Assembly (NCBI GenBank): GCA_021234155.1
Contig: JAJEKV010000055.1
Span: 314,001 to 378,000 of the forward strand
Reading direction: 5' to 3'
Origin: Isoetes taiwanensis
Taxonomy: Eukaryota; Streptophyta; Lycopodiopsida; Isoetales; Isoetaceae
DNA length: 64,000 nucleotides
Part shown: positions 11,105 through 22,527 of the stretch, one piece after another
How the letters are laid out: each line of letters starts with the position of its first letter
Position numbering within the stretch: the first letter of the stretch is position 1
Translations under genes and position numbers: made by a program
Notes under the pieces: generated by a model
Told to the model about the DNA's origin: nothing
The model's database searches: none
What the model saw: the letters and a program-made list of their open reading frames with translations, nothing else

Positions 11105-11520
11105 GTTTTTAGCGTCCACGGAGACCAATTGGCCTATGGGACCCAAACAAAAGAGAGCAAAGCAAAGCATATTACGGCGATGTGATTAAAAACCCCACCG
11201 GGAAGGGTTTTCGAGGGAAAAACCTTAGCAGCATAATAAGCTCGCCGGGCACACCTGCATACAATTGCATAGGACGGGTTCAATACCGGTCCCCGTAGGA
11301 CACAAACGAGTCCGTGCATCCATAACCTCCCGGAGGTATGACCCCAACAAACCCATCGACGCGAAGTAGTCAATAATCGATGCAACTACGGCCGGGGCAC
11401 TAGTAATCGAACATATCGCCTCTCGGATACGGGCAAATGTCGGGCAGGTCCGGAGGGCATGACATTCATCCTCAATCGCTACCGGTGGCAACACTGGCAA
11501 AGCCTTTGCTCTCGTGCTTC
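11061..11520 (-). mobile_element. LINE 3' end (5'-truncated) with (TATTC)n tail
   Basis: The minus-strand frame 11500-11225 contains EDECHALRTCPTFARIREA, the conserved C-terminal cysteine/histidine block of plant LINE ORF2 proteins. After the stop comes a 3' UTR with a GGTTTTT/AAAACC stem-type block and a shared GTCCACGGAGACCAAT segment, ending in about nine TATTC units. The same UTR and tail recur at 16826-17000. The element is inserted tail-first towards the kinesin promoter. The 5' truncation point lies near 11520-11560. Confidence 0.7.
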
Positions 11521-11929
11521 ACGAGCCCAACGCCCTGTTTCTAATTTGATTCTAATTGGAGAAATCGATTCTAATTTGACCATTGGGTAAATCAATTCTA
11601 ATGAAGCTACTAATAGTACACGTATGCCCCATGTTGCTGTGCATAAGTCAGGTTCATATCAATTCAAAAGTGTTACATCCACTATTTCGGGTGAAAATAG
11701 CTTTACCGGTTTTGGTGATTCCGTCGGTGACTACTCTCCCGAGAATCACTAACCCTCCCCGCCTGTTATCCGTACCCTCATGCCCCGATTATCCGCACCT
11801 GCCTGATTATCCCACTGAATGGGCTCCATTTTATACCTTCCGGTGGAATCACATGCAAAATATTGTTTTGGGACGGAATCACCACCCTTTTATTCTCACG
11901 ACGACGTAATCACATGGAATTGATCCCGT

Positions 11930-12080
11930 GGGTGGAATCACCTTGATAATGATAATATTCTCCCCCCTGGAATCACCGCGTACGATAATATTCTCCCCCG
12001 TGGAATCACTGCGTAAACATTCTCTCCCGTAGAATCACTGCGATAATATTCTCCCCCGTGGAATCACCGTGTACTATTCC
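11930..12080. repeat. Degenerate 30-40 bp minisatellite inside the left MULE end
   Basis: Four to five imperfect copies of 'GATAATATTCTCCCCCGTGGAATCACCG', with unit length varying between about 25 and 40 bp. GGAATCAC is the invariant core and also recurs singly elsewhere in both inverted ends, so the array probably grew from a terminal sequence of the element. Confidence 0.7.
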
Positions 12081-12982
12081 TTGGGAAGGAATCACCTGGA
12101 GACCTTTGAATCTGTAATAACTACGGGCAGGGAGGAAAAAGTGGCAGATGGTTCAATCCCAGCAGAAGTTTATGCCCGATTCCATAAAAAATATTTGAGG
12201 ATGGTTTAAGTGAAGCCTATGTTACTTGAAGATCATGAAGGAAATTAATTAAACCAATGGTGCAAAAAAACAAGCTGGGCTACTCCATTTTGTGCGTGCA
12301 TGTCCATTGTTATGCTTTACACTGCCTAGAACACTTCTGGTTGGGGATTTGAACCCCGTGCCAATATCGGCAATGCCATGGGTTGCTTCAAATCAAGAAC
12401 AAGAAATAACAAACATGCCCGTTCGAAAGCAAGAACAAAAAACATGCCAAAAAATGGAAAACAAACATGCCAAAAAATGAAGTTTATGCTTAGCAGAAGT
12501 TTATGCCCGATTAATCCTTCGGGGCAGAGGTGATTTGATGGGAGAAGAGGCAGAAGAGGGCCGAGGAGTTTGCTGAATGCATTTTGGCGTCAATCCATTC
12601 CTTGGCAACAACCCACCTCTTCTTCTTCTTCTTTCTTCCCCCGTTTTTCTACGCCAACGCTTTATGCCGCTTTATGCCATTGCTTTATCTTTTTTCTTAC
12701 GCTTTATGCCCCCGTTTCCGGCCCCTGTTTCTATGCCCCTATTTCCGGCCCCTGTTTCAACCGTCTTAACCATTCATTGCCTCGTAGTACTAACCAACCT
12801 GTCAGATTTATCTTGCATTCTTCAGTTCTCAAGCTTATCCACTTTCTTGCAGCTCAAAACAATGGGAAAAAAAAATCACATGCACTATTTGGAGCTCAAT
12901 CAGGCTCCTAAAAGCTGCATTATTCATCTGAATCAAGCTTCTAAACCCGAGGACAAGCCCATCGGAGAAAAATACAAAGGAG

Positions 12983-13210
12983 ATGGATTTTACACTAGGA
13001 TCGGCAACAGGAACAGGAAATGGGAGTAGCAGGAGTCCGAGTTTTTCAGATCGACCGATTTCAAGCATAACAACTGATCTGCAAGATAATACAACTCCAA
13101 ACACGACTTCTGGAGCTCCAACTCCGACAATGCTTTCGCCAACCAGCAGCTCTGGCAAGCATGGCCGAGAGCTAGACCTTGATGAGGCAAAAGGAGCCCT
13201 GCATGGCTGA
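12983..13210 (+). CDS. Ser/Thr-rich small ORF carried inside the MULE
   Basis: 75 codons starting MDFTLGSATGTGNGSSRSPS, rich in Ser, Thr and Pro and ending ELDLDEAKGALHG. Directly after the stop a 40-bp tandem duplication repeats the ELDLDEAK codons and the frame continues for about 60 more codons, so an ancestral ORF may have been interrupted by the duplication. No family is recognised. It is the most plausible captured gene fragment inside the element. Confidence 0.3.
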   Translation: MDFTLGSATGTGNGSSRSPSFSDRPISSITTDLQDNTTPNTTSGAPTPTMLSPTSSSGKHGRELDLDEAKGALHG

Positions 13211-14204
13211 GAGCTAGATCTTGATGAGGCAAAAGAATCTGCAGCTACTAAGGCTGTCATTAGAGTAATGGGGTCCCAGATCGGCATCTGGAAAACGGCC
13301 AGAATCAACTGCAACTACGGCAGGACCCTAAGCTTGAGCTTGGATTTGGGTCTAAGCTTGATCTTGGGCTTGGCCTTGTTGGGTTTGTGCAGGTAGGGAC
13401 AATTTTTTTCTATCAGAAATGGGCAGGTGCGCCATAGCCATAACTCCACTTTGACAGGAACTCCACTTCGACAGAATCAGAGATGGCTTTGTCACCGGAT
13501 TAAGAAGGGTTCAGAAGGAAAAGACCCAAAAGTGGTCAGGCGTCGGAGTCACAGAATCAAATGTCGGGAACAAAGGGAGGTCCGCCATAGCTCATGGAAA
13601 GGGAACCGCTTCTGAATCCACAGCTAGAGTATCGCCATAGCCGAGCTCATCCTAGCCTTTCCACTGGTTTTTCTCGACTTTAAGCCGCTTCAGCTTAAGC
13701 TTAGGCGCTTAGCAATCTGCCATATCAGAATCAAGAACCATATCTACCATATCTCCAAGCACCGTAGCTGCCATAGCCGCAGTAACTGCAAAATCTCCGA
13801 AAAATATGAGGTGACAAATTTGAATTTTTACTGGGGATATTCCACTGGGCAGAATCAACTACAGATGGTGATTATGTCGCATGGAATAAAAGGGCGGTGA
13901 TTCCATCCGGCGGGATTTAGAAGTTGTGATTCCACCGGAAGGTATTAAACTAAGCTATCAGGTACGGAAAACAGGACCTCCGGAATGAATCCCGTCCTCG
14001 GAGGGTCTGTGATTCCGCGGGAACCAAAACCAGGGTAAAGCTATTTTCACCCCATTATTTCTTCCCTTTCTGCTGTGATATTTCTTCAACTCCGTTCTCT
14101 GTTTCGCGTTAATCTTTGCTATAAGGCCAGGAGTTGGTATCATGAATGTTAGGGTCGTGCACCTCCAAAACTCTTGTCCTAATTTCTTGTCATTGAATTC
14201 TTGG

Positions 14205-14900
14205 TCAAGCCCACCTGCTTCGGGCTTTGGTAGAGCATGTTTTACTGTATGGTTCTAAAATGTTGGGGCCTGCCATTAGTGCTAGTGCTCGGGAAAGCTT
14301 GGAGCAGGTGCAAAAGTTCTTTCTCACTTATAGCTTAGGTGTCAAATCTACGGTGCCCTATGCTATTCTTTTATAATAGACAGGTTTTTGGCTTCTTCAA
14401 CATTCTGCCATGAAGTGCCATCTCCGGTATATCAACAAGATGCATCACATGGATTATGATAGGTACCCTCTTCTCGCGCTTGCCATGACTCAATCTCCTT
14501 AGCATTTGAAACGACGTGGGAAATAGCATTATAATGCATGGTTTACCCGCTAGTCAGGTCGTTTTCTCAAAAGATATGGGATGTAGTTACCGTAGCCCAA
14601 GTTAAAACTGGTCATTATCATGCACATATAAATCCCACTTTCGCACCAGGATCACAAACTTATTTGCTTGCGTACTTGTCCTGGAAAAAGCTTGTAGCTA
14701 TTGCATCAATTCGCATAGGGTCCCGCAAGCTACGGATTGAGAAATGCAAATAGGAGCAACCGCAATTCCCACAAGAAGCGAGATTATGTGCATGTTGCCA
14801 GTAAAAGGTTATTGAAGTATCTTAAACAACTATAATTTTTGAATCTTTTGTATACTTTCATGTGATCTCAGGCTAAGGTTTTTGGCTTTTTCGTTTTTGC
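14205..14900 (+). pseudogene. LINE ORF2 C-terminal fragment
   Basis: The frame reads ALVEHVLLYGSKMLGPAISA, then LEQVQKFFLTYSLGVKSTVP, then after two stops TGFWLLQHSAMKCHLRYINK and MHHMDYDRYPLLALAMTQSP. A further block includes SWKKLVAIASIRIGSRKLRIE. These are the post-RT region of plant LINE ORF2 proteins (LLYG..., leading to the R...S..L.IE motif before the terminal zinc-binding block). Several stops and frameshifts show it is dead. It starts about 150 bp beyond the MULE right end and may be the same LINE lineage as 11061-11520 in the opposite orientation. Confidence 0.75.
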
Positions 14901-16825
14901 ATATATAAAGCCAAACAACAATGGTGCAAACTCCGCAATGATTGCGTCCTCTATCTATCTATGCCTTGAGACAGCCAGAACACTCCATTTAAGATTCTTA
15001 AGTATTATTTTTACTTAATTAATTTTAAATATGTTACTGCAAAAATAATTCAAGCACAAGTAGCATTTCAATCCCACTATATGCCCCCTCTGCATTTCAT
15101 TATAGTGGTGGTGGTGTTGTTCCATCGTTTAAGTTGGAGTTTGCAAGAGTTAGTAAATATATTAGGGAGAAAGAAAGTTGATCCACGTATACTGAACTCT
15201 AGATTTCAAATTGGTGCTTTACGACATGGAATGGTGGTAGAATAGAATAGAATAGAGAAAGAGAGCATCAAACCGCTTTACATACATCAATGTTCTATGT
15301 TTTAATCCGATGTTTGGCGCCACGAAATTGTTAATTGCGTATGCATTTATCTAATAACTTTCGTTGGAAACTGGCTCAAAGTATCCTATTTTAGGAGCAT
15401 TCTCCTCGGAATATCATTGTTTATATACGACTAGCCACAGTCTATTGTGACTCTTGAGACCTCATCGAAGATGTGGATTGATTCTATGAAAGAACAACTT
15501 AACGAGAAGGAACGACTTAAAATTTCTTTATTGGTTGAAATTTATTGCCGCAATTCTAAGTGGCCATTCTAAGAAATCCATGAGAAAATGGTGATGTAAA
15601 GCATTGCATGCATAAAAGTACTTATTAACACTAGAGTTGTCAGGGGGATCATTTGGGGACCTTGGACCATAATTGGTCCCTGAAATAGATAGAAAAATCA
15701 ATTCCAGGAGTTAATTGAACCTTTGTGTTTTTAACTCGATTATTCATGTCTAAAAAATTTACATGTATTGGACTCTCTAAAGACTATGAAAGGGTTTTGG
15801 AAAAGTATAAATATTTGCGGTTTTCAAAACCACATTGTAGGAGGTTTTTTGCTTTAACTAAAAAGTAGCTTAAAAGATCAGGCGAAGGAATAGACACCAC
15901 GTCATGAAAAACAACATTAATCTAAAAATCTTAAATCGCATGCTTTGACCATAGAATATTAGGAATTGTTTCACCTTCATCACAAAACTATTTTAATTTA
16001 TACCAATGGATAGGTAATAAAAGGTGACACATGATGATGTATTTTTCAAGTAAAATTAATTTTTAATAATTTAGTTATATGCTAAAGAAGTTACAATTTA
16101 GTAAAACTGCTACAGAAATTACAATTTATAAAACTGCTATAGTAATTCATAAGAGCATGTTGATTTTCTTTTGTTTTCTCCTTTACAAGTGACTGATAAC
16201 TTATGTCTATATAGGAGTAAAATGATTCAAAGTCATCCTCCAAAAAATCATATTATGAAAGGTTACCACGATATAGAATCACTCCAAAAATGTACACATA
16301 AAAAAACATAGCATTTATTCTCTAGAAATCAAGAAAATTTTGTATATGTGAGATCATTACTGGTCCACCTTCTTTTTAAAATTACTCCCTCATGTTAATC
16401 GATTTCAGTTTCAATTGCGGGATATAAGCACGTCATGAGCTACTCTATTCGTTAAAAATAATCAATGCTCATAGTCTTGAGGTTTAGAGTAACTTTTCTA
16501 GTGTCCATTCCAAATTATCTGTTAGATTACGCGTTCTATGGATTTCATAAACCTATACATTGAATGGTGAACTCAAAACTTGTATCTTCAAACTTCTCAA
16601 ATTGTGGAAATAATGCAAAAGAATGAAGAACAAATATGAAAAGCTATAACTATGAAAAATAAAGGTAGACTATTATGTTTGTTTCCCATTGCTAGTCCAC
16701 ATTGCTTAGGATCATTAACAAAACCAGAACATCCTCATCTTAATTGTTAAGAATATATAAATCTTATGTATAGTATTCTATTTGAGAAAATTAGTTGATT
16801 GCTGTAGAAAATGAAGTGACAAATG
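14900..16825. other. AT-rich intergenic DNA, nothing recognised
   Basis: No open frames of note. A short interrupted (AATAG)n run occurs at 15239-15255. No other repeats or RNA genes are seen. Confidence 0.6.
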
Positions 16826-17000
16826 AATAGAATAGAATAGTTTTTTTAACGTCCACGGAGACCAATAGGTCATGGGACCCATACAATGGGCTAGTACAAT
16901 CATTACTACTGGGATTAAAAAACCCCTGCCTCGAAAGGTTTTCAAGGGAAAAACCTTTGCAGTAATGATGATACTAGACAAGCGGAGATAATGACTACTG
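16826..17000 (-). mobile_element. Second LINE 3' UTR copy, strongly 5'-truncated, with TATTC tail
   Basis: Matches the 3' UTR of the LINE at 11061-11520 block by block: (TATTC)3 tail, GTCCACGGAGACCAAT, GGGACCCA, then the AACCCC / AAGGTTTT..GGGAAAAACCTT palindromic block. No ORF2 sequence remains. The shared stem-like block next to the tail is likely the recognition structure for the LINE reverse transcriptase. Confidence 0.75.
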
Positions 17001-18265
17001 AGGGCTCAGTAATTGCAGATGTTTATCTAGAACCTCAAGTATATATAATGCCAAGTCATGCACAGATGGTGCTCTGAGAAGTTGTGGTGCTCTGATGAAA
17101 AATAAGTGAACATGAAATTGTATGTGTGACAAATAAACAATAAATAGAATTGGTAATGATAATTAGAGAGATCTACTTCTATACCCAATTCGTCTAACTA
17201 TGGACCATAACGGTCCATGCCCATTTATGTTCAAATCTTAGATATAGTAATATATTAGTTTTAACATCAAATTAGAGATCTATGTTGCCAATGAAGCTTA
17301 AATCCATAAAAATTATAGTCTATGATAGTAAAAAATAAGAAGATTTCATCGTGTGTTTTGCACTAAAATGATACAAACTATATTTTGAACTTTGTTTCGT
17401 CAATCATGAGTTAAAAAAGAATGTTATCTTGCTTTAAAATATGGCAAGCCTAAGTACAAATTAGAAATGGTCCATGCCAATTTAAAATCATATCCTCTAC
17501 ATAACGTGTTACTTTAACATAAAATTCAAGATCTATGTTGCCATGGGTCACATTCAGAGGAAATATTGCATATCATAAAAGATGAATTTTTTGTACTATT
17601 ACCTTAACTAAACTCCAATTTTGTGTAGTGGCAACCACTTCTAAATATAAACAAAACATGGTTATTCACCATATTTAACTTGGTAAAATTCTTCGTTATG
17701 AAGATCTAAGTGGAATGTATGGAGTGCATCATTTATTGTCCTTAGAAAGCTTATATATGAGTTTAATTAAACCATTTTAATTTTGTTTTTATCCTGAATT
17801 CTGTATCGAATCTTCTTTAGTGAAAATTGAGATTAATATGACTTATGGACACTTCAAAAAAATATTGGATTATAGCTTTTAGAGGTGACAACTTATGGCC
17901 GTAAGTCTTACATCAAAACTTGTTGTAGTAAAGGAGAAACAATTCACAATCTCAAACAATTGTTTTGAGCTGAATATGGTTTGATGACTTCATATAATAT
18001 CATCTAATAGCATCGAAATATGAAATCATGCAAATCAACATGTTTGCAGTTCTGGCCTGGTGTAAAAAATGGTGTGCAATCACCACAATATATCAGTAAA
18101 ACTATTGGTTGTGAAATCCTCCATGGCCATAAAGAATCGAGTGACCAAAAGTAGTGGTATCTTGTGAAATAGAAATTTCACTTGTTAGATACCTGGGTTT
18201 AAATGGTAGAGGGTATGTTGAACCTATTTTGGTGGATGAACCCAGAATAGTTCCAGTAACAACTC
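17001..18265. other. AT-rich intergenic DNA, nothing recognised
   Basis: Very AT-rich, without significant frames or recognisable repeats on either strand. Confidence 0.6.
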
Positions 18266-19160
18266 TAGTGTTAAGCACTGGCCTAGTGCAAAATTTAAAC
18301 GAGGGGTCAAATTGCCTTTCAAAAACGTGTATATAAAGGTGGTTGTCTTGCTAATGTAAATGCCATACCCTCCGTATGTATAAGTGCATCCCATAGTTGT
18401 GGATTAAGTCGTATGGCATTCTTATCATTTGGATGCGATGTGTACAAACGTTCATAACATTCCTCTGCATGAAGGGTCCGGGGGGAGGGGGGGAGGGTTA
18501 TTAGATGACTCTAGTATAAAATGTGACTGAAACGGGGTTTTATGGTAGATTTCTAAGGCGTATACAAGGGGGTTTTTGTTGTGACCCATTCCACTCACAT
18601 GGCATACGCACCATATAGCAGGTGCACCTCCGGGGATGCACTGTTAATCTAATAGAAAAAATGCAGATTAGAAGAAGCATAATGGAGGTTAGAGGAATTC
18701 AGGTTTGATTTTGTAAAACCGATGTGTCCATTTGTATATGTATACTTAGGGGCTAGTGGTGTTTTTAAGCACTGGCCTAGTGCAAAATTTAAACGAGGGG
18801 TCAAATTGCCTTTCAAAAATGTGTATATACAGGTGGTTTTCTTGCCAATGTAAATGCCATACCAACCATATGTATAAGCGCATCCCATGGCTGTGGACCA
18901 TTAGTGGTGTTTTTAAGCACTGGCCTAGTGCAAAATTTAAACGAGGGGTCAAATTGCCTTTCAAAAATGTGTATATAAAGGTGGTTTTCTTGCCAATGTA
19001 AATGCCATACCAACCATATGTATAAGTGCATCCCATGGCTGTGGATCAAGCCGTATTGCATTCCTTATCATTTGGATGCGATGTGTACTTCAAACAATTA
19101 TCTGGAACTTCCATTAGTAACAAATTATACGTCCATAACATTCCCCTGCATGAAGGAATT
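18266..19160. repeat. Three copies of a ~148-bp repeat unit
   Basis: Unit core: AGCACTGGCCTAGTGCAAAA, then GAGGGGTCAAATTGCCTTTC, then GTAAATGCCATAC, then TATAAGTGCATCCCAT. Copies start at about 18266, 18754 and 18902. The last two are in direct tandem with a 148-bp period and differ at only a few sites. The first and third extend further, sharing TCATTTGGATGCGATGTGTA and a 'CATAACATTCC.CTGCATGAAGG' block, so the array arose by duplicating part of a longer repeat. The first copy is interrupted by the related repeat at about 18540-18640. Confidence 0.8.
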
Positions 19161-19798
19161 AGGCCACTAGCACTGGTCATGAAGATTCAATAGTATAATG
19201 CAACTTGATCTTGCTATGTGAGCATTGTTGAAAGCATCCATTGCTAGATATGCTCCATTACAAATGCAGAAGTCAGCAATCCATGCAATCATTACAAAAG
19301 TTAGCCAAGAATAGGCAACAAATATGTAGCATAATAACAGGGGGTTTCAGGGGGGATTTGATATGGATGCATAAATCACTATTCTTGAGACCATAGACCA
19401 TACCCCAAAAACAATTGAATAGGTTATTATTAAAAAGAAAGGAAAAACAAAATATAGATTCAATATATAAAAATAAATAGGTTAGTTTGCTAGTTGCATT
19501 GGTTAGAACATTTTTATTAAGGTATCGAATTATTTTGGTAGAGGTTCGAGTCTCCGTATCTCAAATTCTAAAATCTTAGGCGAACCCCCATAGAGATGAG
19601 TTTCGGTATATCATATTCCTAAAGCTTAGAGGAACCCGTATTCCATATTTCAAAATCATAGGTGCCCCCAGTCATAAATGACCATATCGAAACAAGAGGC
19701 ACTCAGAAGCCCCAACACACGATCTGGGCCATAGGATGGACAGATCCGATGACTGAGGTAGTCCAGGGTGCACCTCGTTTATAACTAGGGATATAAGT
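19161..19798. other. Intergenic DNA, nothing recognised
   Basis: No supported gene. Near 19540-19680 are three short stretches each with 'CTCAAATTCTAAAATCTTAGG' or close variants, suggesting a decayed short tandem repeat. Confidence 0.5.
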
Positions 19799-19905
19799 AA
19801 TAACTAGTATTTTTTTATAATAAGTTAGAAAGAAACATTTGGTACTATACAATAACTAGTAATTTTTTATAATAAGTTAAAAAGAAACATTTGGTACTAT
19901 ATAGA
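19799..19905. repeat. 52-bp tandem duplication
   Basis: Two copies of a 52-bp unit starting TAACTAGTATTTTTTTATAA and including AAGAAACATTTGGTACTATA, differing at three or four positions. Recent slippage or local duplication. Confidence 0.85.
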
Positions 19906-20015
19906 TATCAAATTCAGGATCAAAAAAGAAATAAGGAAATGATAAATCTAGGCACTCTCATACCTAATATGACTCCAGATAGAACTATTTCACATGGATG
20001 AAATTGAGGAAAATG

Positions 20016-20720
20016 TTAAAGCCATAATGAATTAAAATGAAGTTGTATCATTCGAGAATAGAGTAGAATAGAGCAGTATTTTGGGGAAATATATCCAATC
20101 TGGGCGTGCCAAAGGCGAATCAATTGGCAAATGAGTTTGGTAAGGGGACGAAGGCGAGACCAAAGGGAAGAACATTGAAGGTGAAAAACTTGATGTTTAG
20201 AGAAAAACCTAAAAATGAATGGTGGATGCACCAGATGGAGATATGATAATAGCCGAACTTCAGATCCATAATAGAAAGGAAATCATTAGGTTGCCAAAAA
20301 TCAGACCCCACTTGCCTTGACCTTTTGGGACCACCCTCAAGGAAGAACAAGAAAAAAGGGCAGAATGGCACAATGGAGGCGGCAATAATATGGAGGAGGC
20401 CAGAAATGGCGAAATGAGCGAAGTCAAACTGGCCAGATAAGACGAATGATTGATAGCAAAAAATGGGGTGGAAGGGGGTTCATTGAGCTAAGGTAAATGA
20501 TAGCCAAATTGGATCTAACTTAACACCTGCTGGGAGGAACAAAAAGACTGCCAAAAGGACAGTGCAGAGAGGAGGCGATTGAAACCGCTGGTAGATGATG
20601 CAACAGAGTCAGCTCGGATGGGATCAATGTTAAGATGAGGAACGAATAGCCTGTGATGTGCAAAGTAGTCAGTCCCGATGGAGGCCTCTCATTTTTCCTT
20701 TGGGCATACATGGGTCTGTA
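20016..20720 (-). pseudogene. Reverse-transcriptase remnant (DIRS/Ngaro-like or diverged Ty3-like)
   Basis: The minus frame contains NDFLSIMDLKFGYYHISI, then HHSFLGFSLN and FNVLPFGLAFVPLPNSFAN. This is the RT palm order 'DLK.GY.HI.I', 'FLGF', 'LPFGL..AP..F'. The FLGF...LPFGL spacing is most like the tyrosine-recombinase (DIRS/Ngaro) retrotransposon RTs. The motif order from DLK..GY to the PFGL helix is right, but the downstream YxDD block is not visible and stops flank the piece, so it is an isolated fragment. No recombinase or terminal repeats are seen nearby. Confidence 0.5.
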
Positions 20721-22085
20721 TGAAATGGTTGCTTCTAGAAGTGCAGAAACAAAAATGACATGTTTGAGAACAATACTGAAATTTCAAGGGAATCATTCAA
20801 ATAGCCAGAGCTTGCAGGGCTATGTATTTTAGCTTGAGTGGTACGAGATGGTTGGCAATAAATTAATGCATGCTCTCATTTTGAGATATTTTACACCAAA
20901 AGTAGCAGCTAAAATTTAGAGCACTATAACGTGCAACAAACTACATACCTAAACAATAACAAACGGTGAAATTTGTGTACATCTATGAAATATTCATTTC
21001 GGCTACATAATGGAGTAACCATATCTCTAACATATATAAAATTATGTATGTGTTATTTGGTGACGTGGCAAGCAAAAGTGACGTGTATGAGAGAATTAAT
21101 TCCACGTCGGATTGAGATGGAGGGCCAGGATTTCTTTGGGCAAAGTAGGGTTTGGGCCATTCCGGTTTGGGCCATTCCGGCAAGGTGTGGGGCTCAGCTT
21201 TGAGTCCTGACTGTTGGTTGTGCATGTACGTCGGCGTTTTGGCGACCACAATAATATGTTGCTCGATTTTCATCCGCTGGGTTTGAATCCAAGTCTGAAT
21301 TTTGCGTTTCCTGGATTGCTCTGGATTTCGGGGCTTTGTGGCGGATAGTTGGCCGGGGCTTACTTTTGTGGTTCAATCTTGCAGATTTGCAGTTTTGAGT
21401 CACTGTTTATTAATGTAAAGGTTTAGACGTTGGCACTACACTTCGTATAAGGTATGAGTCGGCACTGCCTATTGCACTGCGAAAAAATGGATGTAGGCAC
21501 TGCCTGTTGCAGCTGAATGTATGCAAATCCCAAATCTGATGTTATTTCTGTCAGATATGCTCTAGTTGGTTGTCTATTGATCGTCAAACCTGATGGCTTT
21601 GGCTTTGCCATCGCATAGCCATGCCGTAAAACAATAGTGGTTCATCTGCTATGGCCGAAACTGCTGAACAGGGTACCTAGTTCCATGCAAGGCAGTAAAT
21701 TATGACAAGGTATGGTGGTTTGATACTCTATAGATGAGGTTATACGGCCTTCAAAATTTGTACAACGGTATTGTGGATGACATTGGCTATTCTATGTTCA
21801 GGAAGAATCAATGTTGTTCAAAAGCCAAGATTAATTATTTACGCCTATGGGTTAGCAGTAGAAGATACCATCAGGGGTGGAAGATACCATCAAGATAATG
21901 CATTAGTACTTGCTTCAATAGGAGGTCTTATTGATGATATTACTATATTCCTTTCAAAGGCAGTAGAGCCACCTCAAGCTGTTGCCATGGAAAATGTGCT
22001 CTAGCGGATGGGTGCTTATCTTAAAGAGTTCAAGATAAAAATATTTCTGCCATGTTCTGGTCTGTGGAGGTAAAGTGCAGATCAT
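20721..22085. other. Intergenic DNA, no gene recognised
   Basis: A 14-bp direct repeat (GTTTGGGCCATTCC, twice, near 21150-21178) is visible. Short plus-strand frames around 21771-22004 lack family resemblance. Nothing else is supported. Confidence 0.5.
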
Positions 22086-22527
22086 TTGTTAGGCTTTCCA
22101 ATGCATGCTTATGCCTGGACCATAGAGCCTTTTTTTTTTTGAAGTTATCTTCATGTTTGTACTCTGCTGTAGAATAAGAACAACAAATGTATTTTGCCAT
22201 TTTTGAGATATATGCAATAGGAATTTGAAGGATGCGTGCCTAGACTTATTTTTAGAGATTCTCTTGAGCTTTTCAATGGATACTCTTGCTTGACAAATCG
22301 ATCTTTTTGTTAGGCTTTCCAATGCATGCTTATGCCTGGACCATAGAGCCTTTTTTTTTAAGTTATCTCCATGTTTATGCTCTGCTGTAGAATAAGAACA
22401 GCAAATGTATTTTGCCATTTTTGAGATATATGCAATAGGAATTTGAAGGATGCGTGCCTAGACTTATTTTTAGAGATTCTCTTGAGCTTTTCAATGGATA
22501 CTCTTGCTTGACAAATGGATCTTTCAT
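22086..22527. repeat. 221-bp tandem duplication
   Basis: Two adjacent copies (22086-22306 and 22307-22527) starting TTGTTAGGCTTTCCAATGCA and ending in GACAAATCGATCTTT or GACAAATGGATCTTT. They differ by a few substitutions and by the length of an internal T run. The duplication is recent and non-coding in both copies. Confidence 0.95.

Larger units (their letters stand above)
11689..14052. mobile_element. Mutator-like element (MULE) with long inverted ends and 9-bp target duplication, non-autonomous
   Basis: The left end begins GGGTGAAAATAGCTTTACC and the right end is its inverse complement (GGTAAAGCTATTTTCACCC). Similarity continues inward for about 200 bp on each side through blocks such as ATACCTTCCGGTGGAATCAC and CACCCTTTTATTC, with indels. 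The 9 bp outside are CACTATTTC (11680-11688) and CATTATTTC (14053-14061), 8 of 9 identical. Long inverted ends plus a 9-bp duplication are the signature of MULEs. No MULE transposase frame is inside. The interior instead holds gene-like sequence (CT-rich stretch, splice-acceptor-like TTTCTTGCAG at 12842-12851, Ser/Thr-rich frame), so it may be a Pack-MULE. Confidence 0.75.

Noticed and set aside
12577-13029. 150-codon plus-strand frame MHFGVNPFLGNNPP...
   Set aside because: Its first half is a CT-rich low-complexity tract and TTTATGCC-type repeats translated in frame; not a credible protein.
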